A stretch of DNA of 64,000 nucleotides from positions 24,982-88,981 of the forward strand of contig JAAYFU010000024.1 of assembly GCA_012728095.1 (NCBI GenBank), in the 5' to 3' direction. The translations under genes and the position numbers were made by a program. Of the stretch, positions 37,194 to 46,861 are shown one piece after another (the stretch's first letter is position 1; each line of letters starts with the position of its first letter). The stretch is from Clostridiaceae bacterium. Lineage in GTDB: Bacteria > Bacillota > Clostridia > DSM-8532. The notes under the pieces were generated by a model. It was not told where the DNA came from and did not search any database. It saw only the letters and a list, made by a program, of their open reading frames with translations.

Positions 37194-38843
37194 ACCGCCC
37201 GCTTTCAGGGACATTATCGCGCCCAGGGTGTAGGTATTCTTTTCAAGGCTGATTAAAATATTATTAATCTCGGTTATTTGTTCCGGCGTAAGGTTTGAAC
37301 TCATTGCCAGATGGGTGTTATACAAAATATATTCAAGGGCGTTATGTACTGATGCGATATTCTTCTTAATCTCGAATATGGTCTCCGGGGATACGAGCTC
37401 TTTTTTCATCTCATCAATACTCACAACATCATGCTTGGTGAGTGTGAATTCGGTATCTCCCTCAACAATAGTGCAGTCGTATCCCAAAACGGATTTAACT
37501 TCTTTGGCGAATTCCTGCTTTGCGTCTTCCTCCCCGTGGACAAGGAAAACTTGTTTCGGCGGTTGTTTAAATCCTGCAAGCCAGTCCAATAAACCGTTTT
37601 TATCGGCATGGCCTGAAAAGCCTTCCAAGTTGTGAATCTCAGCTTCCACATGGATCTTTTCGCCAAAGATGGTTACTTTCTTATCTCCGTTCAATATTGA
37701 GTATCCCAGGGTTCCTCTTGCCTGGTAGCCGACAAATACGATACTGGATTTCGGATTCCACAGGTTATGTTTTAAATGATGTTTAATCCTGCCGGCTTCA
37801 CACATGCCGCTGGAAGAAATAATCACCTTGGGAGTGGGATCCGTATTAAGCATGACAGATTCCTCGGCAGTTCTTGTGAATACCAGATTCGGAAAATCCA
37901 GAGGATGGTCGCCCCGCAGGATATATTCCCGTGTTTCATCATCAAATACCTGGGCGTGCCTTCTGAATATTTCCGTTGCGGAAATGGCCATGGGACTGTC
38001 CACGTAAACCATTATATCCTTAAGTTCATCCTTATACTCGGAGTGTTCCATGAAAAACCGGTTGAACTGGTAAATCAATTCCTGGGTCCTGCCTACGGCA
38101 AAAGAAGGGATAATAACATTACCGCCTCTGCGGATTGTTTTTAAAACTATATCAATGAGTCTCTCAATACTGTCCGAGTTTTTTTCATGGACGCGGTTTC
38201 CGTAAGTGGTTTCCATAATAACGTAATCCGCTTTTTTAATTATTGTGGGATCACGTAAAATGGGTCTTCCCGTCATGCCCAGATCACCGGAATATACAAT
38301 TTTTGATACCTCATCGTTCTCTGTTATAAAAAGTTCAACTATTGAGGAACCCAGGATATGCCCTGCATCGTTGAATACAACCTTAACAGATTCATTCAGT
38401 TCAATCAGCTGATTATAAAGAACAGGTGTAACCTGGCTCAGTGCAGCTTCGGCGTCTTCCATGGTATAAAGAGGCTCAACAAGAGGTTTTCCTGCCCGCT
38501 GATTTTTCCGGTTTTTCCATTCGGTTTCTCTTTCATGTATTGAAGCGCTGTCTTTAAGCATAATGGCCAGTAGATCGGCAGTTGCATCGGTACAATATAT
38601 TTTGCCCTTAAAACCTCTTTTTACAAGTAAGGGAATCCTTCCACTATGGTCTATATGCGCGTGACTCAATATCAAGAATTCTATTTCAGCAGGATCAAAA
38701 TCAAATTCCCTGGCATTTAATTCGTCTACATCGTCACTGCCCTGAAACTGCCCGCAATCCAGCAAAAATTTATGATTAGCGGTTGTAATCAGGTGGCATG
38801 ACCCCGTAACAGATGTACTTGCTCCCAAAAAACGTACTTTCAT
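37182..38843 (-). CDS. Metallo-beta-lactamase/beta-CASP ribonuclease-like protein
   Basis: CPSF-73-like RNA-processing metallohydrolase. It has the zinc motif SHAHIDHSGRIPLL (about residues 59-72), further ligands in DAGHILGSS and SGDLGMTGRP, the beta-CASP domain with IPSFAVGRTQELIY and SSGMCEAGRIKHHL, and the C-terminal RMMBL part VEAEIHNLEGFSGHADKNGL. A roughly 80-residue helical C-terminal extension (about 470-553) is additional to the minimal family form. The start ATG at 38843 has AAGGTGTAAGCT upstream. Substrates are unknown; exo- or endonuclease activity on RNA is the family expectation. Confidence 0.9.
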   Translation of the reverse strand: MKVRFLGASTSVTGSCHLITTANHKFLLDCGQFQGSDDVDELNAREFDFDPAEIEFLILSHAHIDHSGRIPLLVKRGFKGKIYCTDATADLLAIMLKDSASIHERETEWKNRKNQRAGKPLVEPLYTMEDAEAALSQVTPVLYNQLIELNESVKVVFNDAGHILGSSIVELFITENDEVSKIVYSGDLGMTGRPILRDPTIIKKADYVIMETTYGNRVHEKNSDSIERLIDIVLKTIRRGGNVIIPSFAVGRTQELIYQFNRFFMEHSEYKDELKDIMVYVDSPMAISATEIFRRHAQVFDDETREYILRGDHPLDFPNLVFTRTAEESVMLNTDPTPKVIISSSGMCEAGRIKHHLKHNLWNPKSSIVFVGYQARGTLGYSILNGDKKVTIFGEKIHVEAEIHNLEGFSGHADKNGLLDWLAGFKQPPKQVFLVHGEEDAKQEFAKEVKSVLGYDCTIVEGDTEFTLTKHDVVSIDEMKKELVSPETIFEIKKNIASVHNALEYILYNTHLAMSSNLTPEQITEINNILISLEKNTYTLGAIMSLKAGGSVD

Positions 38844-39123
38844 AGCTTACACCTTCAAAATACATATATATTAATATATTATCATATTTCGATAAATATC
38901 GTCTTGTTTCTACTGTATTGAGATATAAAGTTTACGTGTAATTGAGAGATTTCTGGTTATAATAGCCAAATACCACAAATGGCAAGTTGCAAAACATTTT
39001 TAAGAGGATATTGGTAACTTTGGGCTAATCAATTGATTAACAATATCTGTAATTATATAAAAATATTTAAAATGCATAAAAACGATTAAATCTATTTACT
39101 TTTTTTATAAATAATATATAATA

Positions 39124-39156
39124 ATATATGATATATCATATATGATGTATCATATA
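39124..39156. promoter_or_regulatory. Tandem TGAT-N2-ATCA palindromes upstream of the catabolic cluster
   Basis: ATATATGATATATCATATAT (39124-39143) is a perfect 20-bp palindrome. TATATGAT-GT-ATCATATA (39139-39156) is a second with 8-bp arms. Both contain TGAT-N2-ATCA, with centres 14 bp apart. They lie in the 456-base AT-rich region between two divergent genes (38844-39299), in which I see no other gene or RNA. They may be an operator for the GntR regulator encoded in this cluster. Confidence 0.5.
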
Positions 39157-39299
39157 TTTGTATATAGCTATGTACATAGAGAAAAAATAAAGAAAATTTG
39201 ATAGCTTTGTCCATCATCATGAGTATGTTGTCGGCCTTAAACTACTTAATGTTTGATGAACAAAGCAGATGCTTTTATTTATTAGGGGGGGGTAATCTT

Positions 39300-40079
39300 A
39301 TGTTCGAAGACTATAAGATTATTGATTTAAGTGTTACATTGACTAATGACGCAGTAAGCGAAGTACGGCCTTCAAAAATTAAATGGATAACACATGACAC
39401 CGATGAAGGTAAGGCGTTGTTTATCAACAAATTAGGCTGTGATCCGAAAGTATTGCCTTCCGGCGGCCACGGAAATGCCGTGGAGATAGTGACAGCAGGA
39501 ACTCACACAGGTACACATCTTGATGCTCCCTGGCATTATGCTCCGACAAGTGAAGGAAAACCGGCTAAAACTATCGAAGAAATTCCATTGGAATGGTGTT
39601 TCAGTGATGGTGTGGTTTTAGATTTCAGGCATTTGCCGGATGGGCATGTAATAACAGTCGATGAATTAAAGGCCGAATTAAATAGAATAGACTATAAAAT
39701 CAAGCCCTTCGATATTGTTCTGATAATGACAGGTTGTGACAAAAGAATAAACTCGCCCGATTACTTTAAGCAACCTGGAATGGGCCGTGAGGGTGTACTC
39801 TGGCTCGTTGATCAAGGCGTTAAGGTTATGGGAATCGACGCGTGGGGTTTTGACACATCTTTTGATGCGATGAGAAGAGAATACGAAAGGACCGGTGACG
39901 GTTCCAAGCTTTGGCAGGCTCATTTTGCAGGAAAAGAGAGAGAATACTGCCATATCGAAAAACTGGCAAATCTTGACTTATTGCCCCCTCATGGATTCAA
40001 GGTAATATGTTTCCCGATTAAAATTGAAAAAGCCAGCGCCGGATGGTGTCGCGCTGTTGCCTTGGTTAAGAAAAGTTAA
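39300..40079 (+). CDS. Cyclase-family metal-dependent hydrolase (kynurenine formamidase-like)
   Basis: PF04199 cyclase family; members hydrolyse amides or lactone-like rings (kynurenine formamidase, isatin hydrolase, some polyketide cyclases). The metal-binding motif is HTGTHLDAPWHY (residues 69-80); a second part is GIDAWGFDTSFDAMRREYER. The start ATG at 39300 is preceded by a run of G at 39285-39292, with correct spacing; longer in-frame starts give a hydrophobic N-terminus with no ribosome site. It is the first gene of a catabolic cluster with a TAXI transporter, a Mo oxidoreductase and an aldolase. The natural substrate is not evident. Confidence 0.85.
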   Translation: MFEDYKIIDLSVTLTNDAVSEVRPSKIKWITHDTDEGKALFINKLGCDPKVLPSGGHGNAVEIVTAGTHTGTHLDAPWHYAPTSEGKPAKTIEEIPLEWCFSDGVVLDFRHLPDGHVITVDELKAELNRIDYKIKPFDIVLIMTGCDKRINSPDYFKQPGMGREGVLWLVDQGVKVMGIDAWGFDTSFDAMRREYERTGDGSKLWQAHFAGKEREYCHIEKLANLDLLPPHGFKVICFPIKIEKASAGWCRAVALVKKS

Positions 40080-40146
40080 TGGCAACCTTGGCTGTTAAAT
40101 CAATAGCCCTGGTTGTTAAAATTATAAAAAAAGGAGAGAATAAAAA

Positions 40147-41199
40147 GTGAAAAGAATATTAACTTTAGTGTTTGCTGTATGTATTTTATTTTCACTAACA
40201 GCTTGCGGTCAATCACAGAATGTTACCCCATCACCAACAGCAACACCTTCAAGTGAGCCTTCACAAACAAATAATGTTCCTGAACCGTCGGAATCACCTG
40301 CAGGAATTGATCTTTCCAAGATTCCGAATCAACAACTGACCATAGGTACTGCCAGTGCAGGCGGCGCTTTCTATGTAGTCGGTACAGGAATTGCTGAAAT
40401 AGTTACCAAATACGTAGAACCTCTGAATGTTACAGCTGAAATAACAGGCGGCAGCGTTCAGAATCCTATCCTTGTGGGCACTGGAGAAGCTGATCTGGGT
40501 ATCTCGAATTCTGACCATGCGTTGAATGCAGTTTTGGGAGTAAATCAATATGACAGAAAATATGATTTGACAGCCATCGGCTCACTTCATTCATCAATTC
40601 TACATATTGTGACTCTTGAAAAAACCGGGATTAAGAGTATCCCCGACCTTAAGGGCAAAAAAGTTGCTGTAGGTCCTGCCGGCGGCGGTTCAATTCCTAT
40701 GTTTGAAGCCATACTGGAAGTGTATGGCATGTCAATGAATGATATTGTGCCTTCATATCTGAGTTATGATGATGGTGTTTCCCAGTTAAAGGACGGTCAG
40801 GTTGACTGTGCGTTGGCTGCGGCAGGATATCCGGCTTCATCAGTCCTGTCTCTAAGCGCGACTGATAAGGTTGTAATGGTTTCAATAACAGAGGAAGATG
40901 TAAAGAAGATTAGTGAAAAGAATCCGTACTATTCTTTGGAGCGCGTTTCTAAAGATGTATATTCAACAGATGATGATGTACTGGCATTATGCGTAAGAAA
41001 TCTTCTGTACTGCAGTCCTGATTTATCTCTTGAAACTGTATATGCAATAACAAAAGCTGTATTCGGAAACCTGGAAGAACTGAAAACATATCATAATGCA
41101 TTAAAACCTGTTACTTTAGAATCAGTGACAGATACAAGCACTGTTCCTATGCATCCGGGAGCAGAACTGTACTTCAAGGAAGTCGGCTTAATAAAATAA
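40147..41199 (+). CDS. TAXI-family TRAP transporter solute-binding lipoprotein
   Basis: Extracellular receptor for a TRAP-type secondary transporter. The lipobox LTACG marks Cys at about residue 21, followed by a Pro/Ser/Thr-rich linker (25-58). The TAXI core starts with QLTIGTASAGGAFYVVGTGI, with VEPLNVTAEITGGSVQNPIL and GKKVAVGPAGGGS typical of the family. GTG start at 40147 with AAAGGAGAG upstream. It probably binds an organic acid imported for breakdown by the other enzymes of the cluster. Confidence 0.9.
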   Translation: MKRILTLVFAVCILFSLTACGQSQNVTPSPTATPSSEPSQTNNVPEPSESPAGIDLSKIPNQQLTIGTASAGGAFYVVGTGIAEIVTKYVEPLNVTAEITGGSVQNPILVGTGEADLGISNSDHALNAVLGVNQYDRKYDLTAIGSLHSSILHIVTLEKTGIKSIPDLKGKKVAVGPAGGGSIPMFEAILEVYGMSMNDIVPSYLSYDDGVSQLKDGQVDCALAAAGYPASSVLSLSATDKVVMVSITEEDVKKISEKNPYYSLERVSKDVYSTDDDVLALCVRNLLYCSPDLSLETVYAITKAVFGNLEELKTYHNALKPVTLESVTDTSTVPMHPGAELYFKEVGLIK

Positions 41200-41207
41200 T
41201 GATTTCA

Positions 41208-41246
41208 AAAGCATATCTATTGCCGTTATGGCAATAGATATGCTTT
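41208..41246 (+). terminator. Perfect stem-loop between TAXI receptor and permease genes
   Basis: AAAGCATATCTATTGCC (41208-41224) and GGCAATAGATATGCTTT (41230-41246) are perfectly complementary over 17 bp with a five-base loop GTTAT. It is probably a partial terminator or 3'-end stabiliser for the receptor mRNA. Confidence 0.8.
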
Positions 41247-41274
41247 CTGATTGTAATTAGGGGGACAGAAAGTA

Positions 41275-43200
41275 ATGATCTTTTCAAGAAAGAAAAAGAA
41301 TGTAAATGACATTCTTGAAGAAGAAAGCAAAAGCGTAAGAACACTGCCCGAATATTTGAACAAGGCAGTTACAATAGCTTTGATTGTTCTTGGCTTATAC
41401 CATATATATATAGGCTTTTTTGGCTATAAGAGCGCTATGAATCTTAGAGCCACCCATTGGCTGATTATTTCAATGGTAATTTTTTTACTGTATCCATCTA
41501 GAAAGGCAACTCTCAATAAGGTTACCGTATTTGATTGGATATGGCTAATAGCGGCAGGAGCATCTTCTGTATACATACTGATAAACTGGCTGCGGATCGC
41601 TGAGAACGCCGGAATGGCAACCCAAACCGATGTTATATTTGGTATCATTGCGGTAATAGTAGTTCTGGAGGCTGCCCGCAGAGCTGTTGGCCCTGTACTT
41701 TCGGCTGTATCTGCTATCTTTCTGCTGTATGCAATGTTCGGACACCTGATTCCCGGATCGTTAGGGCATAGACAATATACCATAACAAGAATTTTCTCTT
41801 TCCTGTATACGGGAACCGAAGGAATATTCGGTACGGCTCTTGATGTATCGGCAAAATATGTCGCACTTTTTGTTCTATTCGGCGCGATGCTGGAAAAATT
41901 CGGCGGGGGCGAACTGTTTGTTGATATAGCTTTTGCCCTTACAGGCAAAAAGCGCGGCGGACCTGCCAAAGCAGCAATTGTCAGCAGCGCTCTCATGGGG
42001 ACCATGTCGGGTTCGGCTGTTGCAAATGTTGTAACAACCGGAGCCTTTACCATACCTTTAATGAAAAAAAATGGCTATAAGCCCACGGTAGCCGGAGCTG
42101 TTGAAGCAGTGGCATCCACCGGTGGTCAGATTATGCCGCCTGTTATGGGAGCAGCGGCATTCCTGATGGCTGAAATGACCGGTCTTACATATGGTACAAT
42201 ATGTATGGCAGCGATTTTGCCAGCAATACTCTATTTCGTCTCTGTTTTTATAATAGTTGACCTTGAAGCTAAAAAAGAAAATATTCAGGTAATGGCCGAT
42301 CAGGATATCAAACCTATAAAGCAAATTCTTAAGGAAAGAGGATATCTTCTCATTCCGTTAATTCTTTTGATAGCCATGATTATCAAAGGATACAGCGCGA
42401 TTCTTGCGGCTTCTTATTCAATGGCAGCTATTATCGTAATAGATTTAATATTTAACCCGAATCGTAAAGAAATACCAAAGAAATTCTTTAGTGCCATAAC
42501 CAGCGGCATGAGAGGAATCATAAGTGTTGCGGCAGCTTGCGCATGCGCAGGAATTATCGTAGGTGTTATATCACTTACAGGTATCGGAGCCAAGTTTTCC
42601 GGTCTGATGCTTTCTGTTGCCGGACAGAATGTATTAATTGCTTTGCTTATGACCATGGTTGCGTCCCTGATACTAGGCTGCGGTCTGCCTACTACTGCGG
42701 CATATATGGTTCTGGCCACACTGGCGGTTCCTGCCCTTATAAAACTTGGAGTACCGTTACTTTCGGCGCATCTGTTTGTTTTGTATTTTGGATCTATATC
42801 CACCATAACACCTCCTGTTGCATTATCAGCATATGCAGGGGCGGCGTTGGCAGGTGCAAATCCCAACAAGGTAGGATACACCGCTTTCAGATTTGGAATA
42901 GTGGCATTCATTGTACCTTTCATGTTTGTCTATGATAATGCCCTATTATTGCAGGGAACTTTACTTGTTATTCTAAGGGTAATAATTACAAGCCTGTTGG
43001 GTGTTTATTTAATCGCAATAGGAATACAGGGTTACTTCAGAAAACCGTGCAACTGGATTCAAAGGATACTGGCATTCTCAGCTGGAATTCTGATGGTAAA
43101 TCCGATAGTTGTTACTGACATAATAGGCGCTGTTTGTCTTGCAGCATTTGCTGTAATTACAGTAATCAGGGATAAAAAATTAAAGGATCAGCCTGTATAA
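41275..43200 (+). CDS. TRAP transporter fused permease (DctQ-DctM)
   Basis: A 641-residue membrane protein with more than 15 hydrophobic segments. A small DctQ-like N-terminal unit (about 30-110) is fused to the large DctM-like unit, as is normal for TAXI systems. Recognisable segments are KRGGPAKAAIVSSALMGTMSG, split as family motif around residues 224-244, VASTGGQIMPPVMGAAAFLM, and ILGCGLPTTAAYMVLATLAV. It uses an ion gradient to import the ligand delivered by the TAXI receptor. GGGGGACAGAAAGT precedes the ATG. Confidence 0.92.
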   Translation: MIFSRKKKNVNDILEEESKSVRTLPEYLNKAVTIALIVLGLYHIYIGFFGYKSAMNLRATHWLIISMVIFLLYPSRKATLNKVTVFDWIWLIAAGASSVYILINWLRIAENAGMATQTDVIFGIIAVIVVLEAARRAVGPVLSAVSAIFLLYAMFGHLIPGSLGHRQYTITRIFSFLYTGTEGIFGTALDVSAKYVALFVLFGAMLEKFGGGELFVDIAFALTGKKRGGPAKAAIVSSALMGTMSGSAVANVVTTGAFTIPLMKKNGYKPTVAGAVEAVASTGGQIMPPVMGAAAFLMAEMTGLTYGTICMAAILPAILYFVSVFIIVDLEAKKENIQVMADQDIKPIKQILKERGYLLIPLILLIAMIIKGYSAILAASYSMAAIIVIDLIFNPNRKEIPKKFFSAITSGMRGIISVAAACACAGIIVGVISLTGIGAKFSGLMLSVAGQNVLIALLMTMVASLILGCGLPTTAAYMVLATLAVPALIKLGVPLLSAHLFVLYFGSISTITPPVALSAYAGAALAGANPNKVGYTAFRFGIVAFIVPFMFVYDNALLLQGTLLVILRVIITSLLGVYLIAIGIQGYFRKPCNWIQRILAFSAGILMVNPIVVTDIIGAVCLAAFAVITVIRDKKLKDQPV

Positions 43201-43346
43201 AGCCAAAGTTATTTATTCTCTGTTCGAAGTTATTTATGCGGGAACTGAAACTATTTAGTAGTTTCACATAGATTAATCTTGATTGAAGAATTGTTATAAA
43301 CAGGTTCGGAAGTGTTTATTATCCGGTGAAAAAGAGGATGCTTGAC

Positions 43347-45605
43347 ATGATTAGTAAAAAAACCGAATTTGCAAAAAAGCTTATAGGAAGTAAGTATGAT
43401 ACTACTGTAAGTCAAAATATTATAGAGAGTATCTTGAATGGGAGCCACAAGTTAACTGAAAACCAATATAAAAAGCAAAAATGCGGTGACAGAATCATAC
43501 CGGAGAATGAAACGGTTATTCCTTCCGTGTGTTTTTCATGCCACTCTACATGTGAAGTATTAATATACAAAGATAAAAATACCGGAGAAATACTCAGGAT
43601 TGAAGGGGATCCAGATTCGCCCCAGACCAGGGGTATGCTTTGCCCGAAAGGGCTGGCAGCAAAACAATTGGTATATAACCCCAAGCGTTTGCTTAAACCT
43701 CTAAAAAGAGTCGGTAAACGCGGTGAAGGAAAATGGCAGGAAATATCATGGGATGAAGCCCTGGACACTGTAGCGGAGAAGTTAAAGGAGTATAAAGAAA
43801 AATACGGACCGCAGGGGCTTGCTATATTGGAAGGCACAAGAAGAGGATGGAGCAGAGTATATACCAGGTTTGCAAATGTACTGCAGGCTCCCAATCATGG
43901 CGCGGCAGGATGGGCTCAGTGTTTGTGGCCGAGGCTGATAGATTGCAACCTTACATTTGGTGGCGGTGCCCAATATGGAGAAGCGTTCGATTTTCCCAAT
44001 ACGCATTGCATATTGGCATGGGGGGTTAATCCGGTTACCTGCTGGGGAGTGAGGGCAGCTGATATAATGCTGGCTAAACAGCGGGGAGCAGCTCTTATCG
44101 TAGTTGACCCGTATTTTTCAGAGACAGCTGCAAAAGCGGATATATGGCTTCAGGTTCGTCCGGATACCGATATGGCTCTTGCGCTTTCCTTCATAAATGT
44201 AATTATTGAAGAAGGATTAACGGACGATGATTTTATTGAAAAATGGACATATGGTTATGAAGAATTAAAAAATCATGTAAAAAGCTATACTCCCGAGTGG
44301 GCTTCAAAAATAACCGGAGTTGATGCTGATCTAATAAGAAAGGCTGCCCGTGTATATGCTAAAGCGGAAGCGGCCTGCGTGATAAGAGGGCTTGCTCTTG
44401 ATCAGCAGCATGACAGTGTGCAGGTGTGCAGGGCTACATCCATCCTGGCGTCCATTACCGGCAATATCGGTAAGAAAGGCGGAAATGTTGTTGTTTCGTC
44501 AAGAGGTGATATAAGCCAGAATACCCATGAGTTTATTAAGGCAGACTTCATTCCTGAGGAAATAAGAAAATTAAGAATCGGATATAATGAATTCCCTCTG
44601 CTTACTCAGGAATTATCTCCGGTACCGGTCGCTCATATGCCTTCGTTATGGGAAACCATTATTTCGGGGAAACCTTATCCCATTAAATGTGCCACAATAT
44701 TCGGAAGCAATGCAATTGTGAGTTATACGAATTCGAATAAAGTGATAGAAGCGCTCTCACGCCTGGAATTTATTGCCGTATGTGATATTTTTATGACTCC
44801 TACCGCTGAAATGGCAGATATAGTACTTCCGGCATCTACCTGGCTGGAAAGAAATAATGTTATTTCTTCGTTCCAGTCTAGTAACACCTATACTTTAATC
44901 CAGCAGAAAGCAGTTACTATCGATGAAGCAAAGAATGATGTTGATATTATAATTGAATTGGCAAAGCGGCTGGGACTTGAAGAACATTTCTGGGAGAATT
45001 CAGAGAAGTTCTATGATTATTTGCTATCCCCGACAGGATATACGTTTAAGGAGGCTGCGGCAAAAAGACGCCTTTATAAGCCCCTTACCTATGAATCGTA
45101 TAAAGAAAAGGGATTTAAAACCCCTACCGGAAAGATTGAACTGTATTCTAATTTAGCCAAGGCTAAAGGATGTGATCCTTTGCCCAGATATACCCCGTCA
45201 TTCCAAAGTTTTGACAGCACTCCTGAACTGGCTGAAGAATATCCTTTGATTATAACTACCGGTCGGCATGAATCGGCATTTCGAATAAGCGAGAACAGGC
45301 TGCAGCCGTATCTTTTGGAATTGGTTCCAAAGCCTTACCTTTATATTAATCCCAAAACTGCGCGTAGATTAGGGATTGAAAACGGCAGGAAGGTTAAAGT
45401 CGAATCAACCGCCGGGTATGCATATGCGTATGCATATTATACCGAAGGACTGAGAGAGGATGTTGTTCAGGCTACATCCGGATGGTGGGGGGAATATAAC
45501 ATAAATAAAACTGTTCCATGGGGTAAGTATGCTGAAGGTATTGGTACGGTATGCGCGAGAGGATATTTATGTCGTGTAACCCCTGCTGAAAATCTGGGTG
45601 ATTAG
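43347..45605 (+). CDS. Molybdopterin (bis-MGD) oxidoreductase catalytic subunit, cytoplasmic
   Basis: DMSO-reductase superfamily large subunit. The N-terminal Fe4S4 motif is CFSCHSTCEV (CxxCxxxC) with the fourth Cys in RGMLCPKGLA. Downstream are WDEALDTVAEKL, GNIGKKGGNVV and a C-terminal molydop_binding domain (about 640-750; IITTGRHESAFR). A cysteine in HGAAGWAQCLWPR is a candidate Mo/W ligand. There is no Tat signal and no membrane-anchor gene nearby, so the enzyme should be soluble in the cytoplasm. The start 43347 (AAAGAGG nine bases upstream) is preferred over GTG 43326. It is followed 11 bases later by its ferredoxin-like partner. The substrate is unknown: its relatives include thiosulfate/polysulfide reductases and hydroxylating or hydrating enzymes of anaerobic catabolism. 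Confidence 0.88.
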   Translation: MISKKTEFAKKLIGSKYDTTVSQNIIESILNGSHKLTENQYKKQKCGDRIIPENETVIPSVCFSCHSTCEVLIYKDKNTGEILRIEGDPDSPQTRGMLCPKGLAAKQLVYNPKRLLKPLKRVGKRGEGKWQEISWDEALDTVAEKLKEYKEKYGPQGLAILEGTRRGWSRVYTRFANVLQAPNHGAAGWAQCLWPRLIDCNLTFGGGAQYGEAFDFPNTHCILAWGVNPVTCWGVRAADIMLAKQRGAALIVVDPYFSETAAKADIWLQVRPDTDMALALSFINVIIEEGLTDDDFIEKWTYGYEELKNHVKSYTPEWASKITGVDADLIRKAARVYAKAEAACVIRGLALDQQHDSVQVCRATSILASITGNIGKKGGNVVVSSRGDISQNTHEFIKADFIPEEIRKLRIGYNEFPLLTQELSPVPVAHMPSLWETIISGKPYPIKCATIFGSNAIVSYTNSNKVIEALSRLEFIAVCDIFMTPTAEMADIVLPASTWLERNNVISSFQSSNTYTLIQQKAVTIDEAKNDVDIIIELAKRLGLEEHFWENSEKFYDYLLSPTGYTFKEAAAKRRLYKPLTYESYKEKGFKTPTGKIELYSNLAKAKGCDPLPRYTPSFQSFDSTPELAEEYPLIITTGRHESAFRISENRLQPYLLELVPKPYLYINPKTARRLGIENGRKVKVESTAGYAYAYAYYTEGLREDVVQATSGWWGEYNINKTVPWGKYAEGIGTVCARGYLCRVTPAENLGD

Positions 45606-45616
45606 GAGGTATTAAA

Positions 45617-46171
45617 ATGGAACAACAGGGTCTTTACATGGTAATTGATATTGACAAATGCTGGGGCTGCAAAGCATGCCAGGTGGCATGCAAACAGGAG
45701 CACGGCATACCTGAAGGAAGCGGCAACATAGATGTTATAAGAATTGAACAGAGAGATGAATATAATAATTTGCATTGCGATTATGTTCCTGTTTTATGTA
45801 ATCATTGTGATTCCCCGGAATGTATGGAAGCATGTCCTGTTGGAGCAATTTACAGGGATGATGAGGGCCTTGTTTCTATTGACAGGTGTTTATGCATTGC
45901 CTGCGGGACATGTGTTGAAGCATGTCCTTATGGATGCATACATATTACGACAATTGACGGTGAAGAAAAAGCGACGAAGTGTGATTTGTGCAGAGACAGG
46001 AGAAAAAGAAATTTTTTGCCGAGTTGTGAGCAGCATTGTATGGGAAAAGCTTACGAGACCTGTGATGAACAGAGAATGGAAAATTTAACTAAAGACCGAT
46101 ATAATTATCGTGTTGGCAGAATTGTTTATATATCAAGGAAATTGATTGAACTTGGAAAGAATTGTGGTTAA
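45617..46171 (+). CDS. Four-cluster ferredoxin-like electron-transfer subunit
   Basis: DmsB/PhsB-type iron-sulfur protein of 184 residues. Cysteine groups for four Fe4S4 clusters are visible: CWGCKACQVAC, CNHCDSPECMEAC, CLCIACGTCVEAC and CDLCRDRR plus SCEQHC. It transfers electrons to or from the molybdopterin subunit encoded 11 bases upstream. GGAGGTATTAAA precedes the ATG. No membrane anchor (NrfD/PhsC type) follows, so the electron partner must be soluble, such as ferredoxin or a flavoprotein. Confidence 0.92.
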   Translation: MEQQGLYMVIDIDKCWGCKACQVACKQEHGIPEGSGNIDVIRIEQRDEYNNLHCDYVPVLCNHCDSPECMEACPVGAIYRDDEGLVSIDRCLCIACGTCVEACPYGCIHITTIDGEEKATKCDLCRDRRKRNFLPSCEQHCMGKAYETCDEQRMENLTKDRYNYRVGRIVYISRKLIELGKNCG

Positions 46172-46209
46172 TCAATACCTGGAAGATAAAGTAATAAAAG
46201 GTGAACCCG

Positions 46210-46827
46210 ATGGTATACTCAACAAAAGCGCAATTGGTTTATGATCTTATAAAACACAGGATAGAAACCCAGGAGTATTCTCAGGGCGACAGTATAGTGA
46301 TTTCTTCTCTCGCCAAAGAAGTTGACGCATCACCCATTCCGGTACGGGAAGCTATGAAACAGTTGGAAACTGAGGGGTATGTGAAAATAGTTCCTCACAA
46401 GGGCGCAGTTGTTACACGCTTCAGTGAAGAACAAATTGCTGAAATAATCGAAATCAGGGCAGTACTTGAAGGATTGGCCGCTAAAAAGGCAATAAGGCTC
46501 ATAACCCAGCAAGACCTGGATACATTAAATGAACTGGTTAAGAAGATGGATTTGAGTATCGAGGCACAGGATGTTTTTGAGTACAGGAAGCTTAACAGGG
46601 AATTCCATACAATAATTTATACTGCATCAAAGAGTAAAAGACTGTGCGATTTAATATCACAATTGTGGGATATCAGCAACTGGGCTTATAAAAGAATGAG
46701 GGAAAGCCCTGAAATAATGAAGAGATCCAACAATGAACACAGGGAAATAATAAACATGCTTATAAATAAAGACGAAACGAATATAGAGGAATTTATACGT
46801 GTCCATAAACTTAAGTTAAAAAAATAA
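46210..46827 (+). CDS. GntR-family (FadR/FCD-type) transcriptional regulator
   Basis: Probable local regulator of the catabolic cluster. A winged-helix GntR domain (about residues 5-70; IVISSLAKEVDASPIPVREA, then MKQLETEGYVKIVPHKGA) is followed by an all-helical FCD ligand domain (about 80-200; EIIEIRAVLEGLAAKKAI). FCD domains often bind small organic acids with a metal. AAAGGTG gives a better-spaced start at ATG 46210 than at GTG 46201. It lies in the same direction as, and inside, the cluster. The tandem palindromes at 39124-39156 are a candidate operator. Confidence 0.88.
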   Translation: MVYSTKAQLVYDLIKHRIETQEYSQGDSIVISSLAKEVDASPIPVREAMKQLETEGYVKIVPHKGAVVTRFSEEQIAEIIEIRAVLEGLAAKKAIRLITQQDLDTLNELVKKMDLSIEAQDVFEYRKLNREFHTIIYTASKSKRLCDLISQLWDISNWAYKRMRESPEIMKRSNNEHREIINMLINKDETNIEEFIRVHKLKLKK

Positions 46828-46861
46828 TTCAAACAAATACGCATTTTGAAAGGAGCATAGT

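Noticed and set aside
43347..45605. Selenocysteine or periplasmic Tat-exported oxidoreductase
   Set aside because: No in-frame TGA and no twin-arginine signal; the candidate metal ligand is an ordinary cysteine.
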